From the NCBI GenBank assembly GCA_963971425.1, contig OZ020523.1, forward strand, positions 21,681,105 to 21,745,104: a stretch of DNA of 64,000 nt. The letters run 5' to 3'. The translations under genes were made by a program, and so were the position numbers. This document shows positions 1 through 12,979 of the stretch, piece after piece; the stretch's first letter is position 1; every line of letters starts with the position of its first letter. Under the pieces are notes generated by a model that searched no databases, was not told the origin of the DNA, and worked only from the letters and a program-made list of their open reading frames with translations. The stretch is from Bryoerythrophyllum caledonicum. Taxonomy: Eukaryota > Streptophyta > Bryopsida > Pottiales > Pottiaceae.

Positions 1-356
1 TCCCCTAGATTCCGGAGCTTACCGACTGCCACACAAGCTTTCGTGGTAATTCAGGGCCTATATTAGGAGGCTGGATTTTTTTAGAAGCTGCCACACCTGT
101 CATTTTAATCTCATCTTTTGGTAAGTGTTGTTCCCACTGTTATAACTTTTTGTGAGATTTTACGCCCTACAGTTCCGCTTCAATGTCGTGGAACGTGCTT
201 GGTGTCTGCTGAGAAGGTCACCTGCATCAGTACTTACTCTGTCATTCTGGTGGTATGGGAAGATGTCCTCAACCCTACTAGAACGTCTAATGAGCCAAAA
301 TGTGGCTTTTCGGATGAATCTGAATGCATGACACTACTAGATGAAAATTTGCATTT
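1..356. other. Unassigned flank
   Basis: No protein family, RNA or repeat boundary could be supported here. The LINE homology begins abruptly at about 357, so this is the 5' flank of a truncated insertion. A short plus-strand ORF is present but shows no recognisable motif. Confidence 0.4.
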
Positions 357-3300
357 TTCTTGAACACAGCATACAAGATTTTCGCCAAAACATTACAGAG
401 ACGACTACAACCGATTCTGATGGACATTATCAGCCCAGAACAGTCCGCGTTTCTCCCTCTCCGCTTCATCCTCCACAACTTATTACTTACTCATGAAACC
501 ATGTCGTGGGCCGCACAGTCACGTCAAACTCTACTTTTCCTGAAGCTGGACTTCACCAAGGCCTATGACATGGTGGATTGGGACTGCCTATTCAAAATCA
601 TGACAACATTAGGCTTTCCTGAAGAGTTCATGGGGATGATCAGAATTCTTCTTCAAGATGCCACATTGGCGGTCAAAGTAAATGGTAAACCAAGACCATC
701 ATTCAAGATAGAAAGAGGAGTCCGGCAAGGGTGCCCACTTGCACCTTATTTATTCATAATAGTCGTAGAAGCCCTGAATAGTGTAGTGAAATGTGAAGCG
801 GAAAATGGGCGGGTGGTCGGCATCAAGCTCCCGAACAGAGAACAACAAGAGATCCTTGCCCAATATGCAGACGATACGTCATTTACTCTTCTAGGGGAGG
901 AAGTTTCAGTGAGATACATGATACAGATTCTCAACGGCTTTTGCCTAGCTACATGGTTGATCATCAACTGGAGTAAATCCTGTGGGTATTGGCAAGACTG
1001 GAGAGGACTGGGTAGGCCAACATGGACAAATCAACTTAACATTACGTGGGCGGAGATTGACGACGTAAGCAAACTGCTGGGTGCCCCGTTTGGTATGACT
1101 CTTACCACAAGCTCGGTGGACGACTTCTTGTACGAACGTATCTCGAAGAAGCTCATTTATTGGAGCTCCACTAAGTTCAATCCCAGAGGACGTAGTGTAA
1201 TCGCTAGCAGTGTCCTTTCGACTCCTCTCTTCTTCCTATCAATATGGGGAGGTATAAAAAGAGGGATCAAGCGAGTCAAAGGTCTCATCATGAATTATCT
1301 TGCTTCGGGTACATCGAGGAGGTCGCGCGCCCGTGAGAGTTGGATTCAGTATTGTCAGACGAAAGCACGCGGAGGGCTCAACCTGATCAACATCGAAGAT
1401 GCAGTTACGACACTCATGACGAAATGGGTGTTAAAAGCCATGGAACCCGGGATGTCTAATTTACACTACATCTTGAGATTTCGCCTTGCTACATCTCAAC
1501 CCTTCGCGAATGGCAGATGGGAGGCTAGCCTTGATTATTTCACGTTGATCAAGCACTAGTCGAAAAAAGGGTCTAACGTATGGAACAGAGTCACGTCGGT
1601 GTGGAAGACTATTATGCTGTCCCTAAAGTACTGTCCGCCTTCAACCGTTGAAGAGCTGATGAGTAGCAGCCTGTGGTTTTGCTTGGCGGTCCAAGCCATG
1701 GGCTTCGGGTTCGCCCGCTCACGGGCCCTGGAACTCCACAAACTGGGTCTCCGACAATACAGGGACATATGGAAAGGTGATCGCTTTACTAACTTCGAGG
1801 AACTTCGGGAAGCCCACGTCCTTCATGAGACCGAGAGAGGAGCGTGGACGACACTTAGTCAAAGACTGTGGGGCATCTGGAGTCATCTGATCGCCAGGAC
1901 CAGTCTCCATGCGACCCCTGGGGAATGGATTGGAGTTTTTGGCGCGAAAGAAGCGATGCTCCCGGGAATGGTGTTCCAAGTAGGAGAACGATTCACTCCC
2001 ACTCTGGGGTGGCAGAGGATTGAGATTCCCTCTAATCAGGAGGTATTTGTTGTTAAACCGGCCTCAAACTGTCTCCAGCCTTTCAAGTGGCAGGAGCGGC
2101 TTTCGGTTGCGACGAGGCAACCTAGCTGGAATCCCTATGCAGACGATTGGACTTCCACGCACTTTGGCATGGTGCGACGTGTTCGGGTTGTGAAGGTCCC
2201 CGGGGTGCTAAAAAGACCATCATTCACTTATTCTATGGAAGAAGTGACATGCTTACGTGGGACCCTGAACGCTTTAAGTGGGACGGAGAGACGCCTTTCA
2301 TGGAGTTCTCTGCCAAATTAGGACGCATGCTTCTACAACGCAGGCATAGAGAGCCTTCTGTGGTCACGAACAAATGAAGCGGGATCCTTCCGGCAAATTA
2401 CAAGCTCAAATGGCTCAGCATCTAGGATTCGGAGAGAGCTCAGAAAGAAGCTGGGCTCATTCGGGCATCTGGCACAAAGCCATTGCCGTGAATGTCTGGA
2501 GAGGTAGGACCGATGCGGCGATTGACCAAAACTGTCCAGTTTGTGATCGTGGCACCCCTGAATCTATCCTCCACAGGTTCTGGGAATATAAATCTGCAAA
2601 AGATACGTGGACTTGGGGGTCTAGCCTGTTTGTGCAGATGCTGCCTCCGAGGACCGTTAATCGTATGATCAAAGGAGCTGCAACAACACTAATCTGGATG
2701 TTATGCGAAGCAGGATGTGGCGGCGTAGGAAAGGAGTGCCGAGAAGGAGCGCGATCCACCAGCAGCCTGCTAGACAGGAAGCTCCTCCGTCCTCTTTGGA
2801 CTCGTCTGTTGATACCGATAGGGCTAGTTGGGTGTTCGATGATTTCAGAGAACGGAGCGATGGGGACACTCACAGGGAGGCTAATCAGGTGCATGAGTTC
2901 AACCCCAACTGGAAACACGGGATTTTTGGGCACAGAATTCCGAAACGATTCGCGTTGGTCAGGAGGATTTGGCTTCTCATGAGAGGTATCATCTTGTGGC
3001 AGCTTTGGTGCGAACGTAATGACACTGCCTTTAACAACACCAAGTGGACTGAGCAGAAACTCAAAACGAAAGTTTGGCTTGGGCTGGTGGACTACGAGCG
3101 TGCTGCATGGACCAAAGCTTAGAATAGATGCATGCTCGCGCCTGAAAAGAACGCTAAGTTTGCGAAACGGTTTAAGGAGCTCTAGTGTTGCAACGACGTT
3201 TTGGCCTCTTGGGTGGACGAGAAACCTCATTGGCACCTTGTTCCTTACTCTCCTAGGACTGACTCTAGACCTAACCTTCACACTAACATTTAGGCTTGGC

Positions 3301-3430
3301 CTGGGTGGTAGTTCTGCCTCGCCAGACTTGGCGGGGTTTGCCCTGGGCCTTTTTGTTTTCTCCCCCGTCCCTTTGCAGTAAAGGTTCTCTTTGCTTGTGT
3401 CAAAAAAAAAATTAAAAATTAAAAAAAAAA
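357..3430 (+). mobile_element. 5'-truncated LINE (non-LTR retrotransposon)
   Basis: Reverse-transcriptase homology starts abruptly near 357, inside the N-terminal part of the RT. The apurinic endonuclease and ORF1 are missing, which is usual for 5'-truncated LINE insertions. The body runs through the RT, a degraded linker and a C-terminal zinc-binding zf-RVT region. It ends in an A-rich tail at about 3402-3430. I looked for a target-site duplication around 340-356 and after 3430 and found no convincing one, so the right edge is approximate. Confidence 0.85.
360..3185 (+). pseudogene. LINE reverse transcriptase with zf-RVT C-terminus, degenerate
   Basis: The protein would copy LINE RNA into DNA at the target site. 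Visible RT blocks are the catalytic aspartate in LDFTKAYDMVDW (about 542-580), the RGVRQGCPLAPYLF block (about 715-755) and the YADD active site (about 863-874). A frame shift lies between about 2100 and 2400. The C-terminal CPVCDRGTPESILHRFWE zinc-binding segment (about 2530-2590) and the terminal LWCERND block (about 3002-3025) are typical of plant-type LINEs. In-frame TAG stops at 1557-1559, 3120-3122 and 3183-3185 are each followed by continued homology. No endonuclease is present. The copy is dead, but most of its frame can still be read. Confidence 0.85.
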
Positions 3431-3432
3431 TA
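3402..3432 (+). repeat. A-rich LINE 3' tail
   Basis: Runs of A separated by 'tt' follow the LINE 3' UTR, consistent with a degraded poly(A) tail from target-primed reverse transcription. Confidence 0.6.
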
Positions 3433-3488
3433 GCAGTCCATCAAAATGTGTAACATTAGATGATGATGATAATTGCCTTATAGAGGTA

Positions 3489-4398
3489 CAGTCTAACCTT
3501 GATAATATCACACTTGTTAATATAACACCTTGATATTGTCACCCAAAACCTTTAAATATATTTTCTTAGTGTAAAACTACCTTGATAATATCACTATCAC
3601 CCTTGATATTGTCACCCAAAACCTTTAAATATATTTTCTTAGTGTAAAACTACCTTGTTAATATCACTATCACCCTTGATAATATCACTTTTTTTTTTCA
3701 AAATCTATAGTGTGAGTGTGACAATATAAAAAATGGATGGATGAATAGGTGTGGATGATGGCATATCTTGTCGGAATGTTTTACTGTATCTACGATTGGG
3801 GGTGATTCCTAAATGAAAAATGTGCGCAAATCATAGATTTTGGTGAAGACGAGGGTTCTAGGAAGAGTGAGGGTTCTAAGCTCCAAAAGCATTGAGACTT
3901 GGGAGAGGACAAGTACTTGCGGTTGGTTTCTTTAGAGATTTAGTATAATACAAGTCGTTGGGGTGTAAGTTCATTGCTGGAATGGCGATTAATTGATGAT
4001 ACTATGTGTGTAATGTGAACCAGTTACACCTTGTCACGTGTTATTTCTCAATGACCATTTGACATAAGGTGAGATAAATCATATGTTAGGTTTCAATGGA
4101 TTTACTAGTTTGTTAGGTCTCAATATGAGATTTCACTAATTCGTTTATTTGATTTTTGTGATTTATAACATTTGATGGTGATTGATTCGGGTTGGAAAAT
4201 CAAGTGTATGACAGTTTGTAATTTAATTCAATTTTCTGATTTTTTTAATTTTATTTTGAATTTTTTTGGGCCTTCTTTTTTGATAATATCACATTTTTGC
4301 CTAAAATTTCCAAACGTGATAGTATCAAAATTGTCACACCTTGATAATATCACATTTTAGGGTGAAACGGAGGGTGTGATATTATCAAGGTTAGACTG
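3489..4398. mobile_element. Non-autonomous Tc1/mariner (pogo-like) element, 910 bp
   Basis: The two ends are near-perfect inverted repeats beginning CAGTCTAACCTTGATAATAT, at 3489-3513 and in reverse complement at 4374-4398. The element is flanked by TA dinucleotides (3487-3488 and 4399-4400), the target duplication of Tc1/mariner elements. TIRs starting CAGT and containing CCT..ATAA resemble pogo/Tigger ends. No transposase ORF is visible, so it is a MITE-like or internally decayed copy. Variants of the TIR sequence recur inside it. Confidence 0.8.
3530..3680 (+). repeat. Two-copy tandem repeat of ~72 bp in the mariner-like element
   Basis: A unit starting ttgatattgtcacccaaaac and ending in a variant of the TIR (ttgataatatcac) is present twice in tandem. 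The array lies just inside the left TIR. Confidence 0.75.
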
Positions 4399-4400
4399 TA

Positions 4401-4734
4401 ATCATGTTTATTCTCAATAAAGAAAATGTTTTTGACATAGATCTCAATGTAGTGAATTTTAGAAACTTCTAAGCATTTCTCTAAATTTAAATTCAAGTCA
4501 TAAAAATGATGTTTTTGAATTTGAGTCCATCTATTGTTCTGAAACTTCAAAAGTCTAGTTTTACTCCAATTTGAGATTTTCAAAAATCCATAATATAAAA
4601 TGAGTTACCGTATTGCAATTTGAACTTTGGGCCTGTAACCTTTGGAACTCATTTTCTATTTTTAGATTTTTCATTAACAAAAGTTTCAATTACACCACAA
4701 TTTTTGGCACTTTTGTATAATGCAAACTTGGCCA
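4401..4734. other. AT-rich intergenic spacer
   Basis: I see no gene, RNA or element boundary here. Confidence 0.4.
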
Positions 4735-4993
4735 AGGAGAATTGACCCCCTCGCTCATCCTTGCTCGAGGTGGTGGGGCCAAACTTGGCCCCTATTTTGT
4801 TTTTGGATGGGGACCTATTTTTAGTAAGGGAGGGTCCTTCACAGTAAATAATAGCCATAGGTCCCAAAATTTGTCCAAAAATTTCCAAAAAAGCCTTTGG
4901 ACCCCCCAAAACAAGAAGGCCAGAAAAATAACCCCGTGCAACTAAAACGGGGGCCCACCTCGGGTAAGGACAAGCAAAGGGTCAATTCTCCCT
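4735..4993. mobile_element. Small MITE-like inverted-repeat element, ~259 bp
   Basis: The left end (aggagaattgaccc, 4735) and the reverse complement of the right end (agggagaattgaccc, to 4993) match, and similarity extends for about 45 bp, including a shared cgaggtgg block. The element is far too short to code for a transposase. I could not identify a clear target duplication, so the superfamily is unassigned. Confidence 0.6.
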
Positions 4994-5529
4994 AGCCATG
5001 TAAACCTTTGGTGAAATTTTCAAAGTTTTGAAGCATACTTTGATATGCATTTTCACTTTCTTCGAACAAAATTTACAATAATTTCAAACTTTCATAAAAA
5101 ATCTTTGATTTTTGTGACACATATAAGACATGTGACTTCATCACAACCCTACTACATGTCTCAAAGAAAACTACCATAAAAGAACACAAAAATTCTACGA
5201 AAACATCATACAAGCACACCACCCCCAAGAGCAAAGAAGGGATACAAGGTCTGTGACGCCCCCCTTACAAATACCCCTAACAAACATCTCTATAGCTGAG
5301 TGTAACCCACATAAAGACATCAACACACTAAAGAATACCATTCAAATTCAACAAAGCAAAGCGCACATCTACAAAATAATAGAAAACACCTAATAATCAT
5401 CCGCATTGACCGACTAGAATGGCTATAGAAACAACACCAAGTCGAACCAAATAATCCAAAAAACTTATAACCAAAAACCCAACCATTCGAACCTGAAATT
5501 ATCTGGCTATACCAAAGATATAAATACAA
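4994..5529. other. AT-rich intergenic spacer
   Basis: No gene or repeat boundary is supported. The region changes character near 5530, where decayed LINE-like coding sequence begins. Confidence 0.35.
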
Positions 5530-7510
5530 AATATCTAAAACAGATCCCTTCAGACAAGCGCATTATACAATACCAACAACAATACTTGACTTTCTTACTA
5601 CAACATATGATGTCCAACACTCATATATCTTGTCTCCCATCACATGTTTTACAGAACTAAATAAATTCTTCTCCCCATTCTTACAAGACAAAGTCTTTAG
5701 CTTGCTTGGCAAAGCTTTTGGATATAAATGGGAAGGCATTGGATACGCACATCCACAAGACAAAGAAGAACTCCAACAAGCCATACATTGGGTTAGACTC
5801 GCGGCAAAACATAACTCATCCAACAAAACATACGTTGTATTACCAGATGACGACGAGTATCAAAAAACCAACCTCCATAGAGGCCCATTTCCAAACTCTG
5901 ACACGGTTTGCCTATCTGCGGCAGATACAATAACATACAATGAACCTACTATACCAACATAACTATTCAAACCAAGAATAGAAAAATCCACACTACAAAT
6001 AATGTATATAGACCACCAAAACATCAACATAGGCTCCCAAACAAACTCGAAACAACTCAAACTAATAGTGAACAACCTAAATACAAAACAAGTCTATACT
6101 AACACTGCCCACCAACACCGACAAACACCTTAGTTAACCGCAACAAGTAATGGTCAAAGTTTAAATATCCGAATCCTAATCAAATGCTTACAAACCACTT
6201 CCAACCACTTCCAACCACTTCCAAATTATAATACAAATTTATCTTCAAATTCAACCATGAACAGTGCTACTACACAAATGGATCATTTTAAGAACCAACA
6301 AAAGTAAGCCCTAGTGATTGGCATAGAAAAAAAAGCAGGTATGGTATATACAACGCACAAAAGATATTAAAATTGCCAAACGACTAATCGGTCACAAAAC
6401 ATCATTAAAGCATAAATGATGGCCATCCATGAAACGCTACAAATCATAACCACTAAATACCAAGACAAATATGCACACATCTTTACAGACTACGTAAATG
6501 AACACACAAATACAACATCCTACCATATATAATAGCCACTGTGACAAAACCATTTTCACCTCAATGGTACAAATGCTACAATCACGTATACAATCTACAA
6601 ACCTATACAAAGTAAGAGCCTATGTCAACATTGATGGAAATGGAGAAGCGGACAAATTAACCAAACTAGGAAGAGAAAAGGGACATAACTAAGCCAAACA
6701 CACATATAAACATGCTAACACAACATCATACTATCACCAAAGAGATGTATGGCCATCCATGGGTATCACCCTGGGCAAAGGTTCTTTAACAAATACCCCA
6801 AAAAACATGATCTCTATAATAACCTAACAAAATTAGCCAAAGTTTTCCCAAATATTAAAAATGGACAAGAAATAAAGACATTGACAACAAACTCTCCAAT
6901 AACCTTTAAACAAATCCCTTTATTACGGATTCACAGAAAACATGTATCATAAAATTTGGAATGGGCAATATATGGGGAATGCCAAAAAACAACTCTTCTT
7001 TGGACCCAAAGATTTCCTTCCATCACACGCCCCATTTGAAACTCTACAAAACTATACACGTGGCTACATGTACTACTCGAATGCCAACAATACCACATAC
7101 ACTCACTAATAGTCAAAAGACACAACAAAGTCGTATGAGAAATTAGATAGCAAAACCTTGAATTCCATAGTAAAACCTGATGCCTCATTTATATGAACTC
7201 TAGTATCTTTCATAACTACTCATCAGAAAATACAGTTCCATCATCGCTACTCTCTTGTACATGTAAAATACATAGATGCCATTGTAACGCTAGGTTCACG
7301 CCAAAGTTACTATATATCTGTGGCATACCATACAATCATCCCCAGCGAGAAGCCTCCAACCCTAACATCACCATACAATTTATGAAATTCACATATTGCA
7401 ATGATAAATTCTCACCTGATACAATTGAACAAAAGACAAACAAATATCAACGTCTTCTAAACGGAATCAAAGCAATAGGTTGGAAAGTGGACTCACTAAT
7501 GTAGAGGCAC
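5530..7510 (+). pseudogene. Decayed LINE fragment with RNase H-like region
   Basis: An AT-rich stretch holds several short plus-strand ORFs in different frames that look like pieces of one polyprotein. At about 6438-6491 there is a segment ending YAHIFTD, like the strand carrying a catalytic Asp in RNase H. At about 6619-6660 the KVRAYVNIDGNGEADKLTK segment matches the C-terminal RNase H motif around its last Asp (normally H.N.DGNE.AD). An upstream ORF (5630-5962) is compositionally similar but has no motif I can name. Frameshifts and stops are frequent. An LTR-element RNase H is an alternative, but no LTR or integrase is visible nearby. Confidence 0.55.
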
Positions 7511-9152
7511 CCAATTCCAATCACTTAAGCCAGTTCGGGACTCAAATGACATTGTATGTCAAAAACATTTATGTAGAAAGATGCGGAATTAGAAATGAAA
7601 CTCAACAAATATTTTTTCAAATTAAATCACAAAGATTTGGAATTGATATAGAATTTTGAAGCCCAAAAACCACCGGAGCCCATAATCAAACTACAGAGTA
7701 GGTGAGATTTAGTGCCCTCCTTTGTCCAATGCCAACAAGTGAGAGTGAGTAAAAGAGAGAAGACATGCCATGGATAACCAACTCATGCAGGGTATCCAAT
7801 GTTGATCGGCTTTGTTTGACTTTCAAGGCAATGCCACCAATGAGAGTTCAATTGAGGTGGAGCAACCCAAAATTGCACACTTCATGATCCAATGCCGATA
7901 ATGTCTGGTGTTTTCAGATTTTGAGTTATCAATTTTGGGTCACTTCATGCATCATTTTGTGCATTTGTCATTTTCATGCACCATGCCATGCATACTCTAT
8001 TGATTGGAATTGGGTGGCCGATTGGAATTGTGTGCCTCTACCTTAATAGTAATCATGGTCGGCGCCAGAGCTACTACCTATATCCCACCCATGAAATTCA
8101 TTGAAGACATATTCAATATCTCAAATGCCTCCATGAGAAGCACGTCTAAAAATGTTGACACCATTGCTTTCGAGAAAGCCATGTCCATTCTCCTCCTCAA
8201 AAGAAGACTAGGAAACAACCAACTCCTATCAAAGCCGCATAGTTCATAATAATTGAACAATCCACGCCCAAACAAAATATACAAACACATATTGTTTTAC
8301 CTCCAACACCATACGCACTACACTTTCTTTCCAAACTCAACTCTTTAAGGCCGAACGACCATATATGGGTCGTCTTGGCACAAGAACCTTTGTAGCAAGC
8401 GCTACGGGCCACCTCAAAGGAAAAAAATAGACTATGACTTAGAGGTGGAGGAAGATGAACATCTATTGAGACCATTGCGACGACAATTGGTGCAAGCATC
8501 GGCAAGCTCCAATGATTTAAGTGAAATGAGTTTGTACAATTTTGTACATGAAATGTATCTAGTGCATGATCTAGAACACTTGTAGATTCTCACACCCTAG
8601 AAAAGCTCAACAACCTTAAAGGATTAAAAGGCTCCTTTTGAGCCTCTTATTTGATATTGTCTACTCTCAAGAGGGAGAAGTAATTCCATACTACTAATCC
8701 TTTCTATAATGGGCATTGTTTTAATGGTGGAACAAACATACACTTTATTCATGTTTATTTCCTTAGGAGGCGGGTGTTTTTTTCCTTGTAACTTCATTTT
8801 TGAAAATGAATAAAAAATTCCACTTATGCCTAATGAAAAATTAGGGCACATAGCAGAAAAATCAGAGCACATTCTTGTACTTGATGAAAAATTAGAGCAC
8901 ACAGCAGAAAAATTAGAGCACACACTTGTACTAATGAAAATTTGGATAATGCCTTTGCCATAGGCTCTTACGTTCCAAGGTTAATACTTAAATGAAAATT
9001 TGTATTTGCAAGGTACAAATCGAGTTGGAGCAAAATCCTAATAATCTAATTTGAAGATAATTTTTTCAATATCTTAGTGAGAATAACATACGAGTTATAT
9101 TTACGGATTTTAAAAAAATAAAAAAAAGACTTATAAACAACAACAAAAGTTA
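7511..9152. other. Intergenic spacer with a short tandem repeat
   Basis: No convincing gene is present; the ORFs are short and carry no motif. At about 8830-8940 a unit of roughly 50 bp (gaaaaattagagcacac...cttgtact) occurs twice. Confidence 0.4.
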
Positions 9153-11271
9153 TGGTGTGTAGAGCCAAAAAATTAAAAATAGATTTTTTCAAAAAATTAA
9201 GTGTAAAAAGGATTGTAAACATATTGAGAATTAGATAATTAATGATTAAAGTTTACACTAAGTAGTTAATTAATTAAAACTACCTATTCATATCCAAGAA
9301 TTAGGAAATAATGGAAAAAGGGTTGAACTCGCACCCTTTGGGTAGAGTGTACCTTTTCATGAATAGATATGGAGAGATGTGAGGATTTCGTGGAATTAAT
9401 CTTAATGGTTAATGCTAGGGAAAACCTCTTGCCAAGAGGTGTGCCTCTTGGATTTAGAGCAAAATGAATAGCTTGAATTTTTAGCATTCTTGGCCATTAC
9501 CTCAAGCGAAGATGGAGTGAGCCCTAGCTTGTTAAGGAGTAAAGCTAGTAAAGGCGCTTTTAACGGTTGTAAGAGTCCTTGTTTAATTAATATATTTATT
9601 TTATTGTGTTTTGTAATTTTTATTATATGCATTAGGTCTAGTGAGTCAAGTCCTATGCATTAATGCATTACATATTTATTCTTCATGGAATAAGTTAGGG
9701 AAACACCCTAACTATTAAGGTCGTGTGTGTGACCTTGTGTGTGTGACCTTGTGTGTGTTGAAGTATTAATCATAAGTGTGTGAGGCTTAATTGAGTTAAT
9801 ACAATGTTAAGTGACTTAATGCATAAGGAGTGTGATGCATAAGTACTTAATAGGATCTTAAGTATGAGTGAGCATAACTTGAGAATCTTAAAAATAAGAG
9901 TGGAGTTTTTATTCATGTTAATGCAAATTATGCAATAAACATTAAGAGTGACATACCTTGATGCATGGCAAAGAGTGTCATATGCATACATATAATTAGC
10001 ATTAGGTCTAGCTTTAACGGAAGGGATTCTTTAAGGTAGGCTAAATTGCGAGCATTTAAAGAATCTATCATAAGAGAGTGAATTCTATATGGATTAATGC
10101 AACCTTAAGATTCCTAAATACATTAGAGTGAGTAATGTACAAATACTTAATGAAGACTTAAGTATAAGCATAGAAACTTAAGAATCTTAAGTTGAAGTTG
10201 GATAGCTCAAGTCTATGTAGAGTAAGAACTTAAGCACAAGGAGAATCCTTAAGTTTAAGATCTATGACTTAAAGGTGTGCATGGGCGAGAGCGTGGGACA
10301 TCATTTGCATTAAGTGATATTCACTCTTTTTTTTGGTAGACTTAAGTTGAAAACTTAGAAGAAGTTAATGTTGATTTGGTCTAATTTGTGCGTATTAAAG
10401 AATTCTGCAAAAGTGTGAGACTTGTAAGTATTGATGCGGGCTTAAAGAATTAGATACTTTAGAGAGTGTAATCAGTTTGTCCTTAAGCGCTTCACAAGTA
10501 GACGCATGTACACTCAGTTAAACTTAAGACAAAGTGCGTGTCCTTTAAGGGTCAGTCCTCAGTAGGAGTGTGAGTGCTTAAGAACCTTAAGTTCAGAGGT
10601 TGTGTCCTTAAGTATATAGAGTCTAACCATCAGTGAATACTTAAGTAACAGTCATATATCTTAAAGTCTAAGTATTAAGGCTTAAGGAGGATAAGTGTAA
10701 GTGTAGGATACCATTCGTCTTAAAGGGTTAAGCATGGATGAGTGAACTTAAGTTGGGATTCAAGAGATGAACTCATTAAGACTTAAGTTAACTTATGTGT
10801 GTAATTTTTGAGACTAACCCTTGTATTAAGTACGTGATCACATGGACCGAGTGGACGGACGTGAGAAGTGGATCGAATTGTATGAGGTAAGACTTTGAAT
10901 TATTTAAGGGCTTAATTAAGGAACCAATGCTATGAGATTTAATGGAATCTTCCATTAGCCCAACATGGCATATATTTAGGAGTTTGTGGCACAAGCACAA
11001 TCTTAAAAGGACTCATGTTCCTTCTTAAGGCACGAGAGATCCTTTTGGGTTATACTTTATGGATGGAATCCTTAAGATTGATGCTAACAACCCTATTTTC
11101 CTAAAAGATAGGTAGATAACCTTAAGAACTAATCGAGAGGATAGCTTTAACTATACAATTGAACTCCAATAACTTAAAACTAGGCATATGATCATCCCCG
11201 TAACGAATCCTATGAAGTGTGGGTATACTTGGGTGTTTTATTGAAGTGGTAAAAAATCACCTTACATGGTG
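9153..11271. mobile_element. Solo LTR of family B (9158-11266) with 5-bp TSD
   Basis: A 2,109-bp sequence starts TGTAGAGCC and ends CACCTTACA, with standard TG...CA termini. It is flanked by a perfect 5-bp duplication tggtg at 9153-9157 and 11267-11271. A second copy with the same ends lies at 61519-63506 and is followed by a primer-binding-site-like sequence, which proves the unit is an LTR. No internal retrotransposon sequence is attached here, so it is a solo LTR left by LTR-LTR recombination. The interior is rich in cttaag motifs and has no credible ORF. Confidence 0.92.
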
Positions 11272-12214
11272 CTTCTAACATCAAAAGCTCTATGTCTAGA
11301 GAGTCAAGCACGGTATTGAAAGTTGAATACTACTCTAGAGCTGAATAATACAATTTTTGAGGCGGACAACAACAAAGGAAAGTCTTTGGGAGTTCTTATT
11401 GATCTTACATATAAACGCATGAAGTTCAAGAGTTATATTATGAATTTTTTAAAAACTTAAATATAAGGTGGCGTGATAATATCATTAACCGTTTGGGTTT
11501 TAGATCCAACAACTATTTATTTACATAAAACTGCATTCAATACCCCTAGTCATTGCAAGAGTTTCTTCCTTATCCTAAACCCACCAATACTTGTGATTTT
11601 TGGTGCACAATGACCTAACATTAGGCATAATATGATGTTGACATGATATTAGTTCCTTAGATACCAATTTTTAGAAGTAGAAAAGAGGTGCAATATAATC
11701 AAAATAATTGTGCAAGAGTAGAGGTTCAAAAATTGTCATTACACATTTTATTCTTTTGTGAACAAAATATGTTAAGAATGAGAATATAACCGGTCAATAA
11801 GAAGGTTGACACCACATATTTTAGTAAAAAATAGTAAATATTTATTAAGTTAAGATTCAAATATATGTGGAAAAGAAGAAGTTATTTTGGTACCTTGCCT
11901 GACAATGTGGGAAAATATTTGACTTGGATTAATATGCTTACTTACACTAAAGAAAAGATTTTTTCTAAATAGCAAAGATAATAAAAAAAATTATATGCAT
12001 GATCAATAGAAGCTTGCAGCAGAAATTTTGGAGTTGCCTAGAATCCTCAATTTTGCATATAAAACAGCATCATAAAAATCTAAAGGTATGTTGTATTTAA
12101 TTATTTCTGGACTTTGCAAAGTCTTGAAATAAAGAAGAAGGATTTTAGTCTAGTAAAATATTGGCACCAAAGAAATTGAAAGGGATACCGAGTTAACATA
12201 CTTTGATCATTCAG
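11272..12214. other. Spacer between the solo LTR and region H
   Basis: AT-rich sequence with no gene or repeat edge that I can support. Confidence 0.35.
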
Positions 12215-12539
12215 CTGGATATCTCCAGATGATTTCAATGATACGATACAAATCGATTACAGTGATAGAACAAGCCTGGATCTATGTTAGTCGTGGTCGA
12301 AAACGGATAACAACTTTCAAGCTAAAACGTTTATAAAACATATTACCATGTCATATGGTGAACTCTACATTTATGAGGGAATATAGTGTAGAAGAAGAGT
12401 ACAATGCACTGTAGAGCTTGAAGCACTGACAGGTTAGAATGTCATTCAGCCATCCGGAGATATCCGGTCGAAAGCAAACTACTGAAGAAAAAATGTGTCG
12501 GCTGTTCAAAAACGACAAATCAACTTCGGAAGGGAGTCT

Positions 12540-12979
12540 AATTACAAAAGCGTATGATATAAGAGCAAATGTACGAAAAAGCTGTGCTTGGTCTTAGCAA
12601 AACTCTTGGATCTAACGACAATTTCTATCCTTGCACTACCTCTCTGAAGAGCTCTAACGATCCCTCCAGTGTGCCCGTGCGTACATGTCCAAATCGACAT
12701 CAGACCCTGTGTCACACCCTGTTTGAAATGGCTACAGCAGCCCTCCGAGTCAGATTCCTCCTCGTCTTCATACCGCGGGTCGTCCTCCTACTCTTTTTCA
12801 ACCGATGCATCTCCATCGAGGGTCTCATCCACTTCGGAGTCGATCTCCTTCTTGTCCTCCGCGTCGTAGTCGATGCCGTCGTCCTTCTGTTGAACGTACT
12901 CTCTCTCCATCTTTCCTGTAACTCTCCTCTCTATCGAAACCATATCTTCCCTCTCCCTCTTCCTACTTGCGGAAGCCAT
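12540..12979 (-). pseudogene. Acidic ORF of region H, function unknown
   Basis: From an ATG at 12977-12979 the minus strand encodes a short basic start (MASASRKRERED) followed by a strongly acidic stretch rich in Asp, Glu and Ser. The frame passes an in-frame TAG at 12788-12790 and stays open to about 12540, with more acidic residues and then a Cys/His-containing segment. No family is recognised. Its position among the H palindromes suggests it belongs to H. An upstream in-frame extension to 13147 exists but looks non-coding. Confidence 0.4.

Noticed and set aside
3530-6240. CRISPR-like arrays
   Set aside because: Tandem repeats such as the 72-bp pair at 3530 and the short ccaaccactt run at about 6200 are directly adjacent, without unique spacers, and the genome is eukaryotic.
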